Below, piece after piece: positions 27,898-37,098 of a DNA stretch of 64,000 nt. The position numbers and the translations under genes are program-made. This DNA comes from Flavobacterium dankookense (GTDB lineage Bacteria; Bacteroidota; Bacteroidia; Flavobacteriales; Flavobacteriaceae). Under the pieces are notes generated by a model. That model was given only the letters and a program-made list of their open reading frames with translations. It had not been told where the DNA came from and searched no databases. Numbering within the stretch: position 1 is the first letter of the stretch; every line of letters begins with the position of its first letter. The stretch is from contig NZ_SNXR01000016.1 of assembly GCF_004362665.1 (NCBI RefSeq), positions 62,001 to 126,000 of the forward strand, written 5' to 3'.

Positions 27898-28685
27898 TTG
27901 CCTATTCAATATATACAAACGAAAACACCAATCAATGGGTAACATTTGTTCATGGTGCAGGTGGAAGTTCTTCTATTTGGTTCAAACAAATTAGAGAATT
28001 TCAAAAGCATTTCAACGTTTTGTTACTAGATTTAAGAGGTCATGGCAACTCTAATTCCCAAATCAAAAACGCATTCAAGCATAAATATACTTTTCAATCT
28101 ATTGCTAACGATGTTGTAGAAGTATTAGATCATTTAAAGATAAAAACATCTCATTTTGTTGGGATTTCTCTCGGAACAATAATCATTAGACAGTTAGCCG
28201 AAGAAAATCCTTCTCGTGTTCAAACCATGATTTTGGGCGGAGCAATTCTTAAAATGAATTTTCGCTCTCAAATATTAATGCGTTTAGGCAATGTTTTTAA
28301 ATACATTTTGCCCTATTTGGTTTTGTATCGATTTTTTGCTTTTGTGATTATGCCTAATAAAAATCACAAACAATCAAGAATACTATTTATAAATGAAGCA
28401 AAGAAATTATATCAAAAAGAATTCATTCGATGGTTCAAACTCACCGCTGAAATTAATCCAATCCTAAAATGGTTTCGCCAACAGGAACTTAATATTCCCA
28501 CTTTTTATGTCATGGGTGAAGAAGATTATATGTTTTTACCAACAGTCAAAAAAGTGGTAGAAAAGCATTATTTATCTTCTCAATTATTTGTAATTAAAAA
28601 ATGTGGACATGTTGTTAATGTGGAACAAGCTACCGTTTTTAATCAAAAAGTAATTGCATTTTTACTACGTAACAAAGGCGTTTAG
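27894..28685 (+). CDS. Alpha/beta hydrolase
   Basis: This 263-residue protein has a classic hydrolase core. It has an oxyanion HGAGG motif near residue 20, nucleophile Ser92 in the elbow GISLG, a likely acid in GEEDYMF and a catalytic His in CGHVVN. It starts at a TTG that overlaps the pyrF stop by 4 nt. No upstream ATG exists outside pyrF. The substrate cannot be inferred; it resembles small soluble esterases or lipases. Its 3' end overlaps a decayed T9SS domain on the other strand. Confidence 0.88.
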   Translation: MIAYSIYTNENTNQWVTFVHGAGGSSSIWFKQIREFQKHFNVLLLDLRGHGNSNSQIKNAFKHKYTFQSIANDVVEVLDHLKIKTSHFVGISLGTIIIRQLAEENPSRVQTMILGGAILKMNFRSQILMRLGNVFKYILPYLVLYRFFAFVIMPNKNHKQSRILFINEAKKLYQKEFIRWFKLTAEINPILKWFRQQELNIPTFYVMGEEDYMFLPTVKKVVEKHYLSSQLFVIKKCGHVVNVEQATVFNQKVIAFLLRNKGV

Positions 28686-28917
28686 TTTTGATAAACTTTG
28701 AAGTGTAAATTTCTTTATTAGATTGAATTTTAATAACATAAACACTTTTACTTAAACTCGATAAATCAATAGTTTTTTGTTTGGCATTGACAGCAAATGT
28801 TTTTAATTCCTGACCAATAACCGAATAAATTTTTGCTTGATTTCCAACTAAATTATCTTCTATTTGAATTGTCAATTGCAACCCGTTTTTCCGTGAGTTA
28901 CAGCATTTAAAATACAA
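28639..28917 (-). pseudogene. Orphan T9SS type A sorting-domain fragment
   Basis: The minus strand encodes about 70 residues of a sorting domain: NGLQLTIQIED, then IYSVIGQEL, IDLSSLSKSVYVIKI and SKFIKTK. There is no upstream protein body. The in-frame stop at 28963 lies just before it, and only a TTG start exists. The usual YPNP box is missing. The frame runs on into the hydrolase gene. It is probably the remnant of a T9SS cargo gene, perhaps a relative of the downstream C25-like gene. Confidence 0.6.
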
Positions 28918-28955
28918 AAATAAATGGAAGAAATTCTGATAGTAAACTTTACAAA

Positions 28956-30965
28956 TTAGAACTTAATAATTTTTTCTGTTTTAGTTTCACCAGTTTCAGA
29001 TTTAATTTTCAATAGATAAATCCCGCTATTCAATTCCGCTATTGAAATTATTTTTGAATTGTTGGTATATCTTTTAATTTCTTTTCCTTGTAAATCGTAA
29101 ATAGATTTTTCAAGAATATCAAATGATGTTGTTATAAATATTTGATTATTGGCAGGATTTGGATAAATGCTAAAATCAAAAGGTTCAAACATCTCATTGT
29201 TTAAAATAGTTGTTGCAACTATTCCAATACTCGGATTCAAATAAGTTCCACTTCCAGTAGTTTCAAGTTTAATGGCTTTTACTAAATAATATCTTATCAC
29301 ATCGGTCAAATCACCATCATTATAAAATAAATTTGTTGTTGGTGTTGAAGTTAATCTTTCAAAAGGACCAAATTCGGTATAACTTCTATAAACGTGATAA
29401 CCAATAATATCTGTGTCTGTTGATTGTAACCAACTTATAGAGTGACCATTTGAAAAAGAAACTTGAACATTTGTTGGTGGTTTCACTTGATTTAACCTCA
29501 ATGTTGGATCTCCATGGTATTGAAAATGCGTACGATTCCAATAATCAGGTGTGTCATATTGTTGTGATGGTTTTTGATATAAAGAATTAGTTTGACTGTG
29601 ATCCATAATTCGTTTACAACTCCAACCCATTGTTTCTCCCATTCCAGGTTGATGAAAAATATTAATTCCAGTTGTGGTATAAATCAACCCTAAACATTTT
29701 GTGTTTTGAGCTAAAAGATCTCTTATTTTTCCATAAGCACCTAGTGTAAAAGGTTCGTCCCAAAATCCCCAATAACTTTGATCGCTAGAAAAAATGGTAG
29801 TATTCATTCCATAGGTTTGCCATTGATAAGTATCAGGAACTTGTATATTTTGCATAAATATTTGGTAAGGACCATTTTGTTCAACCCATTGAGGAAAAGG
29901 TTGATTTCCTGAATAAAAATCAACATTTTCGGCTTTAGAAATTGGAATGAGACTTCTGTACGAACCATCATTAGAGTTATCATATCCAAAATGGAAAGCG
30001 GTTTTGTTTCCCATATCAAAACCATCAGCAACAATTCTATAATTATGCAATCGATTTAAGTAATTTCGGAGTAGGTTTTCTTCATTAATCGAGCTTCCCG
30101 CAATATCAGCAAAATCAACTCTTCCAAAAGCCATTTCTAAGGAAGACGGAATATAATCTTGATCCCATTTTAGATCATTTGGTAAATTTATGGCTTTAAC
30201 ATCAATGTTTCCGGGGTTGTAAGTGGCTGCATCAGTGTAAACACCATCAATATCAGCATAAAAACAATCGGCACCACGAGCTCCTTTATTTTCGTCGTGT
30301 TCATCTGGTGCAGATTCTCCTTGACCCGAACGTGCTATCGGAATATGACCAAGTAAAAATAAATGACTTGGTTTGTCATTTATTGGCGAATTATTGTAAG
30401 CCGCAATAATTGCATTTTTTACAGTAATTATGCTGTTTTCTGTTTCCCATGTTGTGGCTCGTGGTACATATATTTCAATAACAAACCAACCTTCATTAGT
30501 TAGATCATGCTTCAATTGTAAAATTTCAGCAGCTAAACTTGTTTCAAAAGAAGTATCAATTACCAAAATCATTCTTCCTTTATAATTGGATTGATCATAT
30601 CGTAAGCAAGCGGTAACGTAACCTGTTGCAACATCGGTTCCAGTGTTTCTAGAAACTTGATATTCATAGGATTGGCCAACAGTTGCTGTATTGTCAAACC
30701 AAGTTGCTGACACTGGATAGTTTGAAACCATTGTTGTCCAGTCTAAATTTGAACCATTTATTGGTCTTCTTTTTATAGTGTAGTTTTCTGATGTATTGTA
30801 TATATTTTCGAGTAAGTTCAAAGTAATTCCTGCTGGAGTTTCACTTGCCGTTGCAGAAATCAAACAAACTCTTCTTCCGTTAGTGTTGAAATTATAATCG
30901 AAATTAAATTGTCCGTATATTTGACTGGTGAAAATAAAGACAAATAAAAGTATATTTTTTTTCAT
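28956..30965 (-). CDS. Secreted C25-peptidase-like protein with T9SS sorting domain
   Basis: This 669-residue protein has a signal peptide (about 1-18) and a beta-sandwich of about 100 residues. A region with gingipain-like order follows: GRMILVIDTSF, HLFLLGHIPI and LEMAFGRVDF. Then come a fibronectin type III-like domain (about 500-590) and a T9SS domain (SIYPNPANN ... KIIKF). The resemblance to the peptidase C25 fold is moderate. A His in LLGHIPI and a Cys in GADCFYAD are possible catalytic residues, but I cannot confirm that they form the dyad. Predicted to be surface-exposed or released. Confidence 0.75.
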   Translation of the reverse strand: MKKNILLFVFIFTSQIYGQFNFDYNFNTNGRRVCLISATASETPAGITLNLLENIYNTSENYTIKRRPINGSNLDWTTMVSNYPVSATWFDNTATVGQSYEYQVSRNTGTDVATGYVTACLRYDQSNYKGRMILVIDTSFETSLAAEILQLKHDLTNEGWFVIEIYVPRATTWETENSIITVKNAIIAAYNNSPINDKPSHLFLLGHIPIARSGQGESAPDEHDENKGARGADCFYADIDGVYTDAATYNPGNIDVKAINLPNDLKWDQDYIPSSLEMAFGRVDFADIAGSSINEENLLRNYLNRLHNYRIVADGFDMGNKTAFHFGYDNSNDGSYRSLIPISKAENVDFYSGNQPFPQWVEQNGPYQIFMQNIQVPDTYQWQTYGMNTTIFSSDQSYWGFWDEPFTLGAYGKIRDLLAQNTKCLGLIYTTTGINIFHQPGMGETMGWSCKRIMDHSQTNSLYQKPSQQYDTPDYWNRTHFQYHGDPTLRLNQVKPPTNVQVSFSNGHSISWLQSTDTDIIGYHVYRSYTEFGPFERLTSTPTTNLFYNDGDLTDVIRYYLVKAIKLETTGSGTYLNPSIGIVATTILNNEMFEPFDFSIYPNPANNQIFITTSFDILEKSIYDLQGKEIKRYTNNSKIISIAELNSGIYLLKIKSETGETKTEKIIKF

Positions 30966-31046
30966 ACGTTATCAATTTTGTACTATAAATTTAATACATC
31001 TATTGTTTCGATAGTATTAATTAACATTTGTTGAATCTTTTAAAGA

Positions 31047-31856
31047 ATGAAAATCTATATTGACCAAATTGGAAATCATCATGTTTTTGAAACAACACCA
31101 AAGCGAATTGTTTCTCTAGTTCCATCACAAACCGAATTATTATATGATTTAGGTCTAGAAGAGAGTATTGTAGGCATCACAAAATTTTGCGTTCATCCGT
31201 TTCATTTTAAGTCCACAAAAAAAATTATTGGTGGCACGAAAAAAGTACATTTTGAAAAAATAAGATTGCTTCAACCCGATATTATTATTGCCAATAAAGA
31301 AGAAAATATAATTGAAATAGTTGAAGAATTGTCAAAAATTTGTCCGGTTTGGGTAACTGATATCATTACTATTGAAGACAATCTACAAATGATTACCGAT
31401 TTTGGTGCATTATTCAATAAGCGAACGGAATCTCAAAAATGGATGGATAAAATCAACTTTGCTCGGAATGATTTCAATCATTTTATGAAAGACAAATCGA
31501 TACAAAAGGTAGCTTATTTTATTTGGGCAAATCCTTATATGGTTGCTGGTGGAGACACTTTCATCAATGAAATGTTGAAGTTGAATAAATTTGAAAATAT
31601 TTATGATAATAATCCAAAGTATGAAGGTCGTTATCCAGAAGTTGTAGTTCAAAAAATGCGAATTCAAGGCGATCCTGATTTGGTATTGCTTTCATCAGAA
31701 CCTTTTCCTTTTACCGATGAACATGCGTTTGAATTGGGAAGACATACACATCATGCGAAAACTGTTTTTGTTGACGGCGAAATTTTTTCTTGGTATGGAA
31801 GTAGAATTATTAAAGCTTTTGATTATTTCAAGATAATGCACCAAAAAATTGCATAA
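31047..31856 (+). CDS. BtuF-like periplasmic-binding-fold protein without signal peptide
   Basis: This 269-residue protein has the class III binding-protein fold seen in cobalamin and ferric-siderophore binding proteins (RIVSLVPSQTELLYDLGL near the start, then two lobes joined by a helix). No signal peptide is visible, as for many Bacteroidetes cytoplasmic or poorly annotated homologues. The ligand could be a corrinoid or another metal chelate. It would fit the B12-dependent mutase encoded about 1 kb further on, but no transporter genes lie beside it. A terminator follows. Confidence 0.82.
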   Translation: MKIYIDQIGNHHVFETTPKRIVSLVPSQTELLYDLGLEESIVGITKFCVHPFHFKSTKKIIGGTKKVHFEKIRLLQPDIIIANKEENIIEIVEELSKICPVWVTDIITIEDNLQMITDFGALFNKRTESQKWMDKINFARNDFNHFMKDKSIQKVAYFIWANPYMVAGGDTFINEMLKLNKFENIYDNNPKYEGRYPEVVVQKMRIQGDPDLVLLSSEPFPFTDEHAFELGRHTHHAKTVFVDGEIFSWYGSRIIKAFDYFKIMHQKIA

Positions 31857-31892
31857 AAAAACCAGTGCCGTTCAAAACACTGGATTTTTTTT
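31856..31892 (+). terminator. Terminator after the BtuF-like gene
   Basis: CCAGTG (31862-31867) and CACTGG (31878-31883) form a 6-bp stem with a 10-nt loop. It has an A tract before and T8 after, so it may act both ways. Confidence 0.75.
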
Positions 31893-32013
31893 AACTAACC
31901 CTAACCAAAACGTGATAAAACCAATTTTCACATTACAAATTTACGTCATGTAGTTTGGTTTTAATGTTAAGGATATGTTATTCTTATGTTATTGATTTCT
32001 AAATTTTTAGAAA

Positions 32014-32721
32014 TTATTTTTTGTCTTGTAAAGCAAACACTTTTTTCAATAAATCTGAAGATCTTGAATTTAAGTTGGTTCTAATGCTTTTTTCTTCAAC
32101 AGCTATCATTTTAAAAACACCTTCAAGCGCTTTGTTTGTTGTATAATCCGTTAAGTCCGGATTTACTTTTTTAACTAATGGAATGGTATTGTATTTTTTA
32201 ATAATATTTGCCCAAACTTTATCGGCTCCAACTTTAGTAAATGAATTTTTAATTACTGGATTGAACTTTGCATATAAAGCTGTTGTAGTTGAATTTTGCA
32301 AATAACTAGTAGCAGCTGTTTCATTGCCCATCAAAATATTTTTAGCATCGCTAAAACTCATTCCTTTAATGGCATCAACGAAAATAGGAGTAGACTCTTT
32401 TACAGCATCTTCGGCAGCACGATTTAAAACTAATAATCCTTCATCGGCTAATTTCCCTAAACCTATTTTTCGCAACGAACTGTCAACTTTTTTCAGTTCC
32501 TCTGGCAACAATATTTTTACCATTTCATTTTTATAAAATCCGTCTGTAGCAGTAAGTTTTGACACTTGTTTTGAAATTCCATTGTTCAACGCCTCTTTCA
32601 ATCCACCCGAAATATCCAAGCCTTGTGTCTGTCCCATATTTGGCAATTGATTGGCAACTTGTTGTAATTCAGCACAACTTAAAAAAATAAAGCAACCCAA
32701 TAATAATAAATAATTTTTCAT
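32014..32721 (-). CDS. DUF4197 family lipoprotein
   Basis: This 235-residue protein has a lipoprotein signal (LLLGCFIFLSC, Cys16). The mature part, with TDGFYKNEMVKILLPEELK and an IIKKYNTIPLVKKVNPDLTDYTTNKALEGVF-type helical run, is the DUF4197 family. Its function is unknown. Members are small helical outer-membrane-associated proteins widespread in Bacteroidetes and Proteobacteria. It is divergent from the mutase gene across a 122-bp gap. No shared regulatory motif was recognised. Confidence 0.9.
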   Translation of the reverse strand: MKNYLLLLGCFIFLSCAELQQVANQLPNMGQTQGLDISGGLKEALNNGISKQVSKLTATDGFYKNEMVKILLPEELKKVDSSLRKIGLGKLADEGLLVLNRAAEDAVKESTPIFVDAIKGMSFSDAKNILMGNETAATSYLQNSTTTALYAKFNPVIKNSFTKVGADKVWANIIKKYNTIPLVKKVNPDLTDYTTNKALEGVFKMIAVEEKSIRTNLNSRSSDLLKKVFALQDKK

Positions 32722-32843
32722 GTTTTAACTCTTTTTAGAATAATAAATCTTTTGCAAGATAAGCCAAAAATTATGCCAATTATTCTTCGAATAATTTTTA
32801 ATAAAATCGTAAATTGCGCACTCAAAATTATCATATTCACAAT

Positions 32844-35800
32844 ATGGAAGCACAAATACCTTATATTCCTAAAAATAAAGTTCGAATTGTTACTGCTGCA
32901 TCACTTTTTGACGGACATGATGCCGCTATCAATATTATGCGTCGTATCATTCAAGCCACAGGTGTAGAAGTAATTCACCTTGGACACGACAGAAGCGTGG
33001 AAGAAGTAGTTAATACTGCTATTCAAGAAGATGCAAATGCTATTGCGATGACTTCCTATCAAGGTGGTCATAATGAGTATTTTAAATACATGTATGATTT
33101 GCTTAAAGAAAAAGGTGCAGGTCATATCAAAATATTTGGCGGTGGCGGTGGCGTTATACTTCCATCTGAAATTGCTGAACTACAAGAATATGGTATTACT
33201 AGAATTTATTCTCCTGATGATGGTCGCGCCATGGGTTTACAAGGAATGATTAACGATTTAGTAAAACAATCTGATTATCCTGTTGGAGATGTTCTTAATG
33301 GTGAAATCAATCATTTGGAAGAGAAAAATCCAACATCAATTGCTCGTGTGATTTCTTCTGCAGAGAATTTTCCGGATGTAGCCAAAGAAACTCTTGATGC
33401 TATTCATAAAAAGAATGAAACATCAAAAATTCCAGTTTTAGGAATTACCGGAACTGGTGGTGCAGGAAAATCATCGTTAGTAGATGAATTAGTTCGTCGT
33501 TTTCTAATCGATTTCCCAGAGAAAACTATCGGATTAATTTCTGTAGATCCATCCAAACGAAAAACTGGCGGCGCATTATTAGGTGACAGAATTCGTATGA
33601 ATGCTATTAATAATCCAAGAGTTTATATGCGCTCGTTAGCAACTCGTCAATCGAATTTAGCGTTGTCTAAATATGTAAACGAAGCTATTCAAGTATTGAA
33701 AGCTGCAAAATATGATATCATCATTTTGGAAACTTCTGGAATTGGACAATCCGATACTGAAATTATTGAGCATTCCGATGTTTCGTTATATGTAATGACA
33801 CCCGAATTTGGTGCGGCAACTCAATTGGAAAAAATTGACATGCTTGATTTTGCCGATTTAGTTGCATTGAATAAATTTGATAAACGCGGCGCACTAGATG
33901 CATTACGAGATGTAAAGAAACAATACCAACGCAATCACAATCTTTGGGATGTAAATCCAGAGGAAATGCCAGTTGTTGGTACTATTGCTTCTCAATTTAA
34001 TGATCCAGGAATGAATACGTTATACAAGCGTATTATGGATAAAATTGTAGAAAAAACAGGAGTTGATTTACATTCTACTTTTGAAATTACTCGTGAAATG
34101 AGCGAGAAAATCTTTGTAATTCCGCCACACAGAACACGTTATTTATCTGAAATTGCAGAGAACAATCGCAAGTATGATGAAACGGTTTTAACACAAGTAG
34201 AAGTTGCTCAAAAGCTTTATGGAATTTACAAAACTATTGAAAGTGTAAATAAAAAAGCGCCTAACTTTGACAAATCAGGAATTGATACTACTAGTTTGAA
34301 TATCAATATTGATAACGGTGACTTCTTAAACTTATTGGTTAAGGAATTCGACCGCGTAAAAATGAACATCGATCCGTTCAATTGGGAAATAATAATCACT
34401 TGGAACGACAAAGTAAACAAATATAAAAATCCAGTGTACAGCTTTAAAGTGCGCGACAAGGAAATTAAAATCCAAACGCATACCGAAAGCTTATCGCATT
34501 CACAAATCCCGAAAGTGGCGTTGCCAAAATACCAAGCTTGGGGCGATATTTTGAAATGGAATTTACAAGAAAATGTACCTGGAGAATTTCCTTTTGCATC
34601 TGGACTGTATCCGTTTAAACGTGAAGGCGAAGATCCAAGTAGAATGTTTGCTGGCGAAGGTGGACCAGAACGTACTAACAAACGTTTTCATTATGTTTCT
34701 GCGGGTTTACCCGCAAAACGGTTATCAACCGCTTTTGATAGTGTAACATTATATGGAAATGATCCTGATTTGCGTCCAGATATTTATGGAAAAATTGGTA
34801 ACGCTGGTGTTTCCATTTGTTGTTTAGACGATGCGAAGAAATTGTATTCCGGATTTGATTTAACCCATCCATTGACTTCGGTTTCAATGACGATTAATGG
34901 TCCGGCGCCAATGCTATTAGGATTTTTTATGAATGCGGCAATTGACCAAAGTTGCGAAAAATACATCATCGAAAATAATCTTCAAGTAGAAGTAGAAGAA
35001 AAAATAAACGAAATCTACAAGAAAAAAGGAATTCCAAGACCGAGATACAATGGCGAATTACCAAATGGCAACAACGGTTTAGGATTGATGCTTTTGGGCG
35101 TAACGGGTGATGAAGTTTTGCCAACAGAAGTATATAAAAATATAAAAATAAATACGCTAGCCCAAGTTCGTGGAACGGTTCAAGCGGATATTTTAAAAGA
35201 AGACCAAGCACAGAATACGTGTATTTTTTCTACTGAGTTTGCACTACGATTAATGGGCGATGTGCAAGAATATTTTATTCAAAAGAATGTTCGTAATTTC
35301 TATTCGGTTTCTATTTCGGGCTATCATATTGCTGAAGCAGGAGCAAACCCAATTACACAATTAGCGTTTACCTTAGCCAATGGTTTTACTTATGTAGAAT
35401 ATTATTTGAGCAGAGGAATGGACATCAATGACTTTGGTCCCAACTTGTCGTTTTTCTTCTCCAATGGTATCGATCCAGAATATGCTGTGATTGGACGTGT
35501 GGCAAGAAAGATTTGGGCAAAAGCCTTGAAAAATAAATACGGTGCCAACGAAAGAGCGCAGATGTTGAAATACCATATCCAAACGTCTGGTCGTTCGCTT
35601 CATGCGCAAGAAATTGATTTTAATGACATCCGAACTACGTTGCAAGCACTTTATGCTATTTATGACAACTGTAATTCGTTGCATACCAATGCTTATGACG
35701 AAGCGATTACTACACCAACCGAAGAAAGCGTTCGTCGTGCGATGGCAATTCAATTGATTATCAATAAAGAATTAGGTTTGGCTAAAAACGAAAACCCAAT

Positions 35801-36269
35801 CCAAGGTTCGTTTATTATTGAAGAACTTACGGATTTGGTAGAAGAAGCTGTTTTGAAAGAATTCGACAAAATAACTGAACGTGGTGGCGTTCTTGGTGCT
35901 ATGGAAACAATGTACCAGCGCAATCAAATTCAAGAGGAAAGCATGTATTATGAAATGCTGAAACACACTGGAGAGTTTCCTATTATTGGTGTAAATACGT
36001 TCTTGAGTTCGAAAGGTTCGCCAACGGTTTTACCAGCGGAAGTAATTCGTGCTACCGAAGAAGAGAAACAGTTCCAAATTCAAACGCTTGAAAACTTGCA
36101 TAAAGCAAATGCTCATGTTGTTCAAGAACAATTGAATATTTTACAAGAAGCAGCCATCAACAACCAAAATATGTTTGAAAAATTAATGGACGCTACGAAG
36201 GTTTGCACGCTAGGACAGATTACAAGTGCGTTGTTTGAAGTTGGCGGACAATATAGAAGGAATATGTAG
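32844..36269 (+). CDS. icmF: Fused B12-dependent acyl-CoA mutase and G-protein chaperone (IcmF-type)
   Basis: I chose the ATG at 32844 (1141 residues); an ATG 10 codons earlier gives an unlikely tail. The order is typical of IcmF. An N-terminal B12-binding domain carries DGHDAA. A MeaB-like GTPase domain follows, with P-loop GTGGAGKSS and an NKFDKR base motif. A long C-terminal mutase domain contains [22 protein letters not shown]. The enzyme interconverts isobutyryl-CoA and n-butyryl-CoA, or related substrates, using adenosylcobalamin. Whether methylmalonyl-CoA is used instead needs comparison of substrate-loop residues. No partner epimerase or second subunit is next to it, as expected for the fused form. 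Confidence 0.95.
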   Translation: MEAQIPYIPKNKVRIVTAASLFDGHDAAINIMRRIIQATGVEVIHLGHDRSVEEVVNTAIQEDANAIAMTSYQGGHNEYFKYMYDLLKEKGAGHIKIFGGGGGVILPSEIAELQEYGITRIYSPDDGRAMGLQGMINDLVKQSDYPVGDVLNGEINHLEEKNPTSIARVISSAENFPDVAKETLDAIHKKNETSKIPVLGITGTGGAGKSSLVDELVRRFLIDFPEKTIGLISVDPSKRKTGGALLGDRIRMNAINNPRVYMRSLATRQSNLALSKYVNEAIQVLKAAKYDIIILETSGIGQSDTEIIEHSDVSLYVMTPEFGAATQLEKIDMLDFADLVALNKFDKRGALDALRDVKKQYQRNHNLWDVNPEEMPVVGTIASQFNDPGMNTLYKRIMDKIVEKTGVDLHSTFEITREMSEKIFVIPPHRTRYLSEIAENNRKYDETVLTQVEVAQKLYGIYKTIESVNKKAPNFDKSGIDTTSLNINIDNGDFLNLLVKEFDRVKMNIDPFNWEIIITWNDKVNKYKNPVYSFKVRDKEIKIQTHTESLSHSQIPKVALPKYQAWGDILKWNLQENVPGEFPFASGLYPFKREGEDPSRMFAGEGGPERTNKRFHYVSAGLPAKRLSTAFDSVTLYGNDPDLRPDIYGKIGNAGVSICCLDDAKKLYSGFDLTHPLTSVSMTINGPAPMLLGFFMNAAIDQSCEKYIIENNLQVEVEEKINEIYKKKGIPRPRYNGELPNGNNGLGLMLLGVTGDEVLPTEVYKNIKINTLAQVRGTVQADILKEDQAQNTCIFSTEFALRLMGDVQEYFIQKNVRNFYSVSISGYHIAEAGANPITQLAFTLANGFTYVEYYLSRGMDINDFGPNLSFFFSNGIDPEYAVIGRVARKIWAKALKNKYGANERAQMLKYHIQTSGRSLHAQEIDFNDIRTTLQALYAIYDNCNSLHTNAYDEAITTPTEESVRRAMAIQLIINKELGLAKNENPIQGSFIIEELTDLVEEAVLKEFDKITERGGVLGAMETMYQRNQIQEESMYYEMLKHTGEFPIIGVNTFLSSKGSPTVLPAEVIRATEEEKQFQIQTLENLHKANAHVVQEQLNILQEAAINNQNMFEKLMDATKVCTLGQITSALFEVGGQYRRNM

Positions 36270-36282
36270 GTTATTTTTAGAC

Positions 36283-36358
36283 TACTTAGATTAGTTAGAC
36301 TTCTTAGATTGTTAGATTTTTAGACTTCTTAGATTTTTAGACTGGTTAGATTGGAGGA
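36283..36358. repeat. Degenerate TTAGA minisatellite, array 1
   Basis: About eight TTAGA units (also TTAGAC and TTAGATT) in alternating 8-13 bp spacing fill the gap after icmF. The same motif family recurs at 40791-40881 and 42339-42370. Confidence 0.8.
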
Positions 36359-36393
36359 TTGGTAAGAATGTTTTGAATTAAATTAAATAGGTT

Positions 36394-36888
36394 ATGAAAA
36401 AAAGAATTTTATTACTCCTTTCCGTTTTTTGGGTTGCTATTAGTTGTTCTTCTTCAGATGATAATAGTACTACTGTAGATTCAAATATCTTAGTTGATGG
36501 TGTTGCATTTAATCCAACTAACTTTAGAGTTGATAACGGAAGTTCAAATGCTCTTGGCGTGTCCTCTTTAGTTTTTAGTCTAACTAAAGGAAGTATATAT
36601 ACTGCTAATTATGAGGCATTAGTTTTTACGATTGAATATCCATTAACTTCTAGTAGTTCTCCAAACGGCACTTATGAATTTGGTATCGGAGAAACTGCTA
36701 CTACATTATTCGCAAATGGTTCTTATGCCAAAGGAACGAAGTTTTATAGTTTAGCTGGTTATTCCGTAAAAGTTACTGCATTGGGAGAAAGCAAGTATAA
36801 ACTTGAGTTTCAAAATATAGAAGCAGTAAGTTTTCCTGATGGTTATGTAAAAATAGTTTCAGGTTATTGTGAAGGAGATTTTAATTAA
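36394..36888 (+). CDS. Small lipoprotein of unknown function
   Basis: This 164-residue protein has a lipoprotein signal (SVFWVAISC, Cys18) followed by a Ser/Asp-rich linker (SSSDDNSTT). A predicted all-beta domain follows. It begins with ILVDGVAFNPTNFRV and has strands such as ALVFTIEYPL and GTYEFGIGE. Such small lipoproteins are common in Flavobacterium, but I recognise no family. It is a single gene with its own terminator, lying between a minisatellite and a dispersed repeat. Confidence 0.82.
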   Translation: MKKRILLLLSVFWVAISCSSSDDNSTTVDSNILVDGVAFNPTNFRVDNGSSNALGVSSLVFSLTKGSIYTANYEALVFTIEYPLTSSSSPNGTYEFGIGETATTLFANGSYAKGTKFYSLAGYSVKVTALGESKYKLEFQNIEAVSFPDGYVKIVSGYCEGDFN

Positions 36889-36908
36889 AATTGTTTGATT
36901 TAAGAATA

Positions 36909-36940
36909 AAAAACCTCACATGACTGTGAGGTTTTTTTTT
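36909..36940 (+). terminator. Terminator after the small lipoprotein gene
   Basis: AACCTCACA (36912-36920) pairs with TGTGAGGTT (36925-36933), extended by A/T pairs, with a TGAC loop and T-rich tail. Confidence 0.9.
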
Positions 36941-37020
36941 GCTTCTCAATACATTTTTGGCTTTAATGGTTTGTGTTTCTATTTATAGTTTTAGTGAGCC
37001 AAAAACACTCGAAGAGACGA
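36941..37020. repeat. 80-bp dispersed palindromic element, copy 1
   Basis: This copy differs from 40883-40962 at only 5 of 80 positions. Its ends begin GCTTCTC and finish GAAGAGACGA. Internally TTTTTGGCT (36954-36962) mirrors AGCCAAAAA (36997-37005), so it can fold as a hairpin. It follows directly after a terminator. It looks like a REP- or MITE-type element. Confidence 0.85.
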
Positions 37021-37045
37021 AGTGGATTTACAATTTTTTTAGAAA

Positions 37046-37076
37046 AAAAAGACCTTTCATCACGAAAGGTCTTTTT
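37046..37076 (-). terminator. Terminator of the large T9SS protein gene
   Basis: AAAAAGACCTTTC and GAAAGGTCTTTTT form a 13-bp stem (37046-37058 with 37064-37076), with a T-rich continuation on the minus strand. Confidence 0.9.
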
Positions 37077-37098
37077 AAATTATTTCAAACAATAGTAT

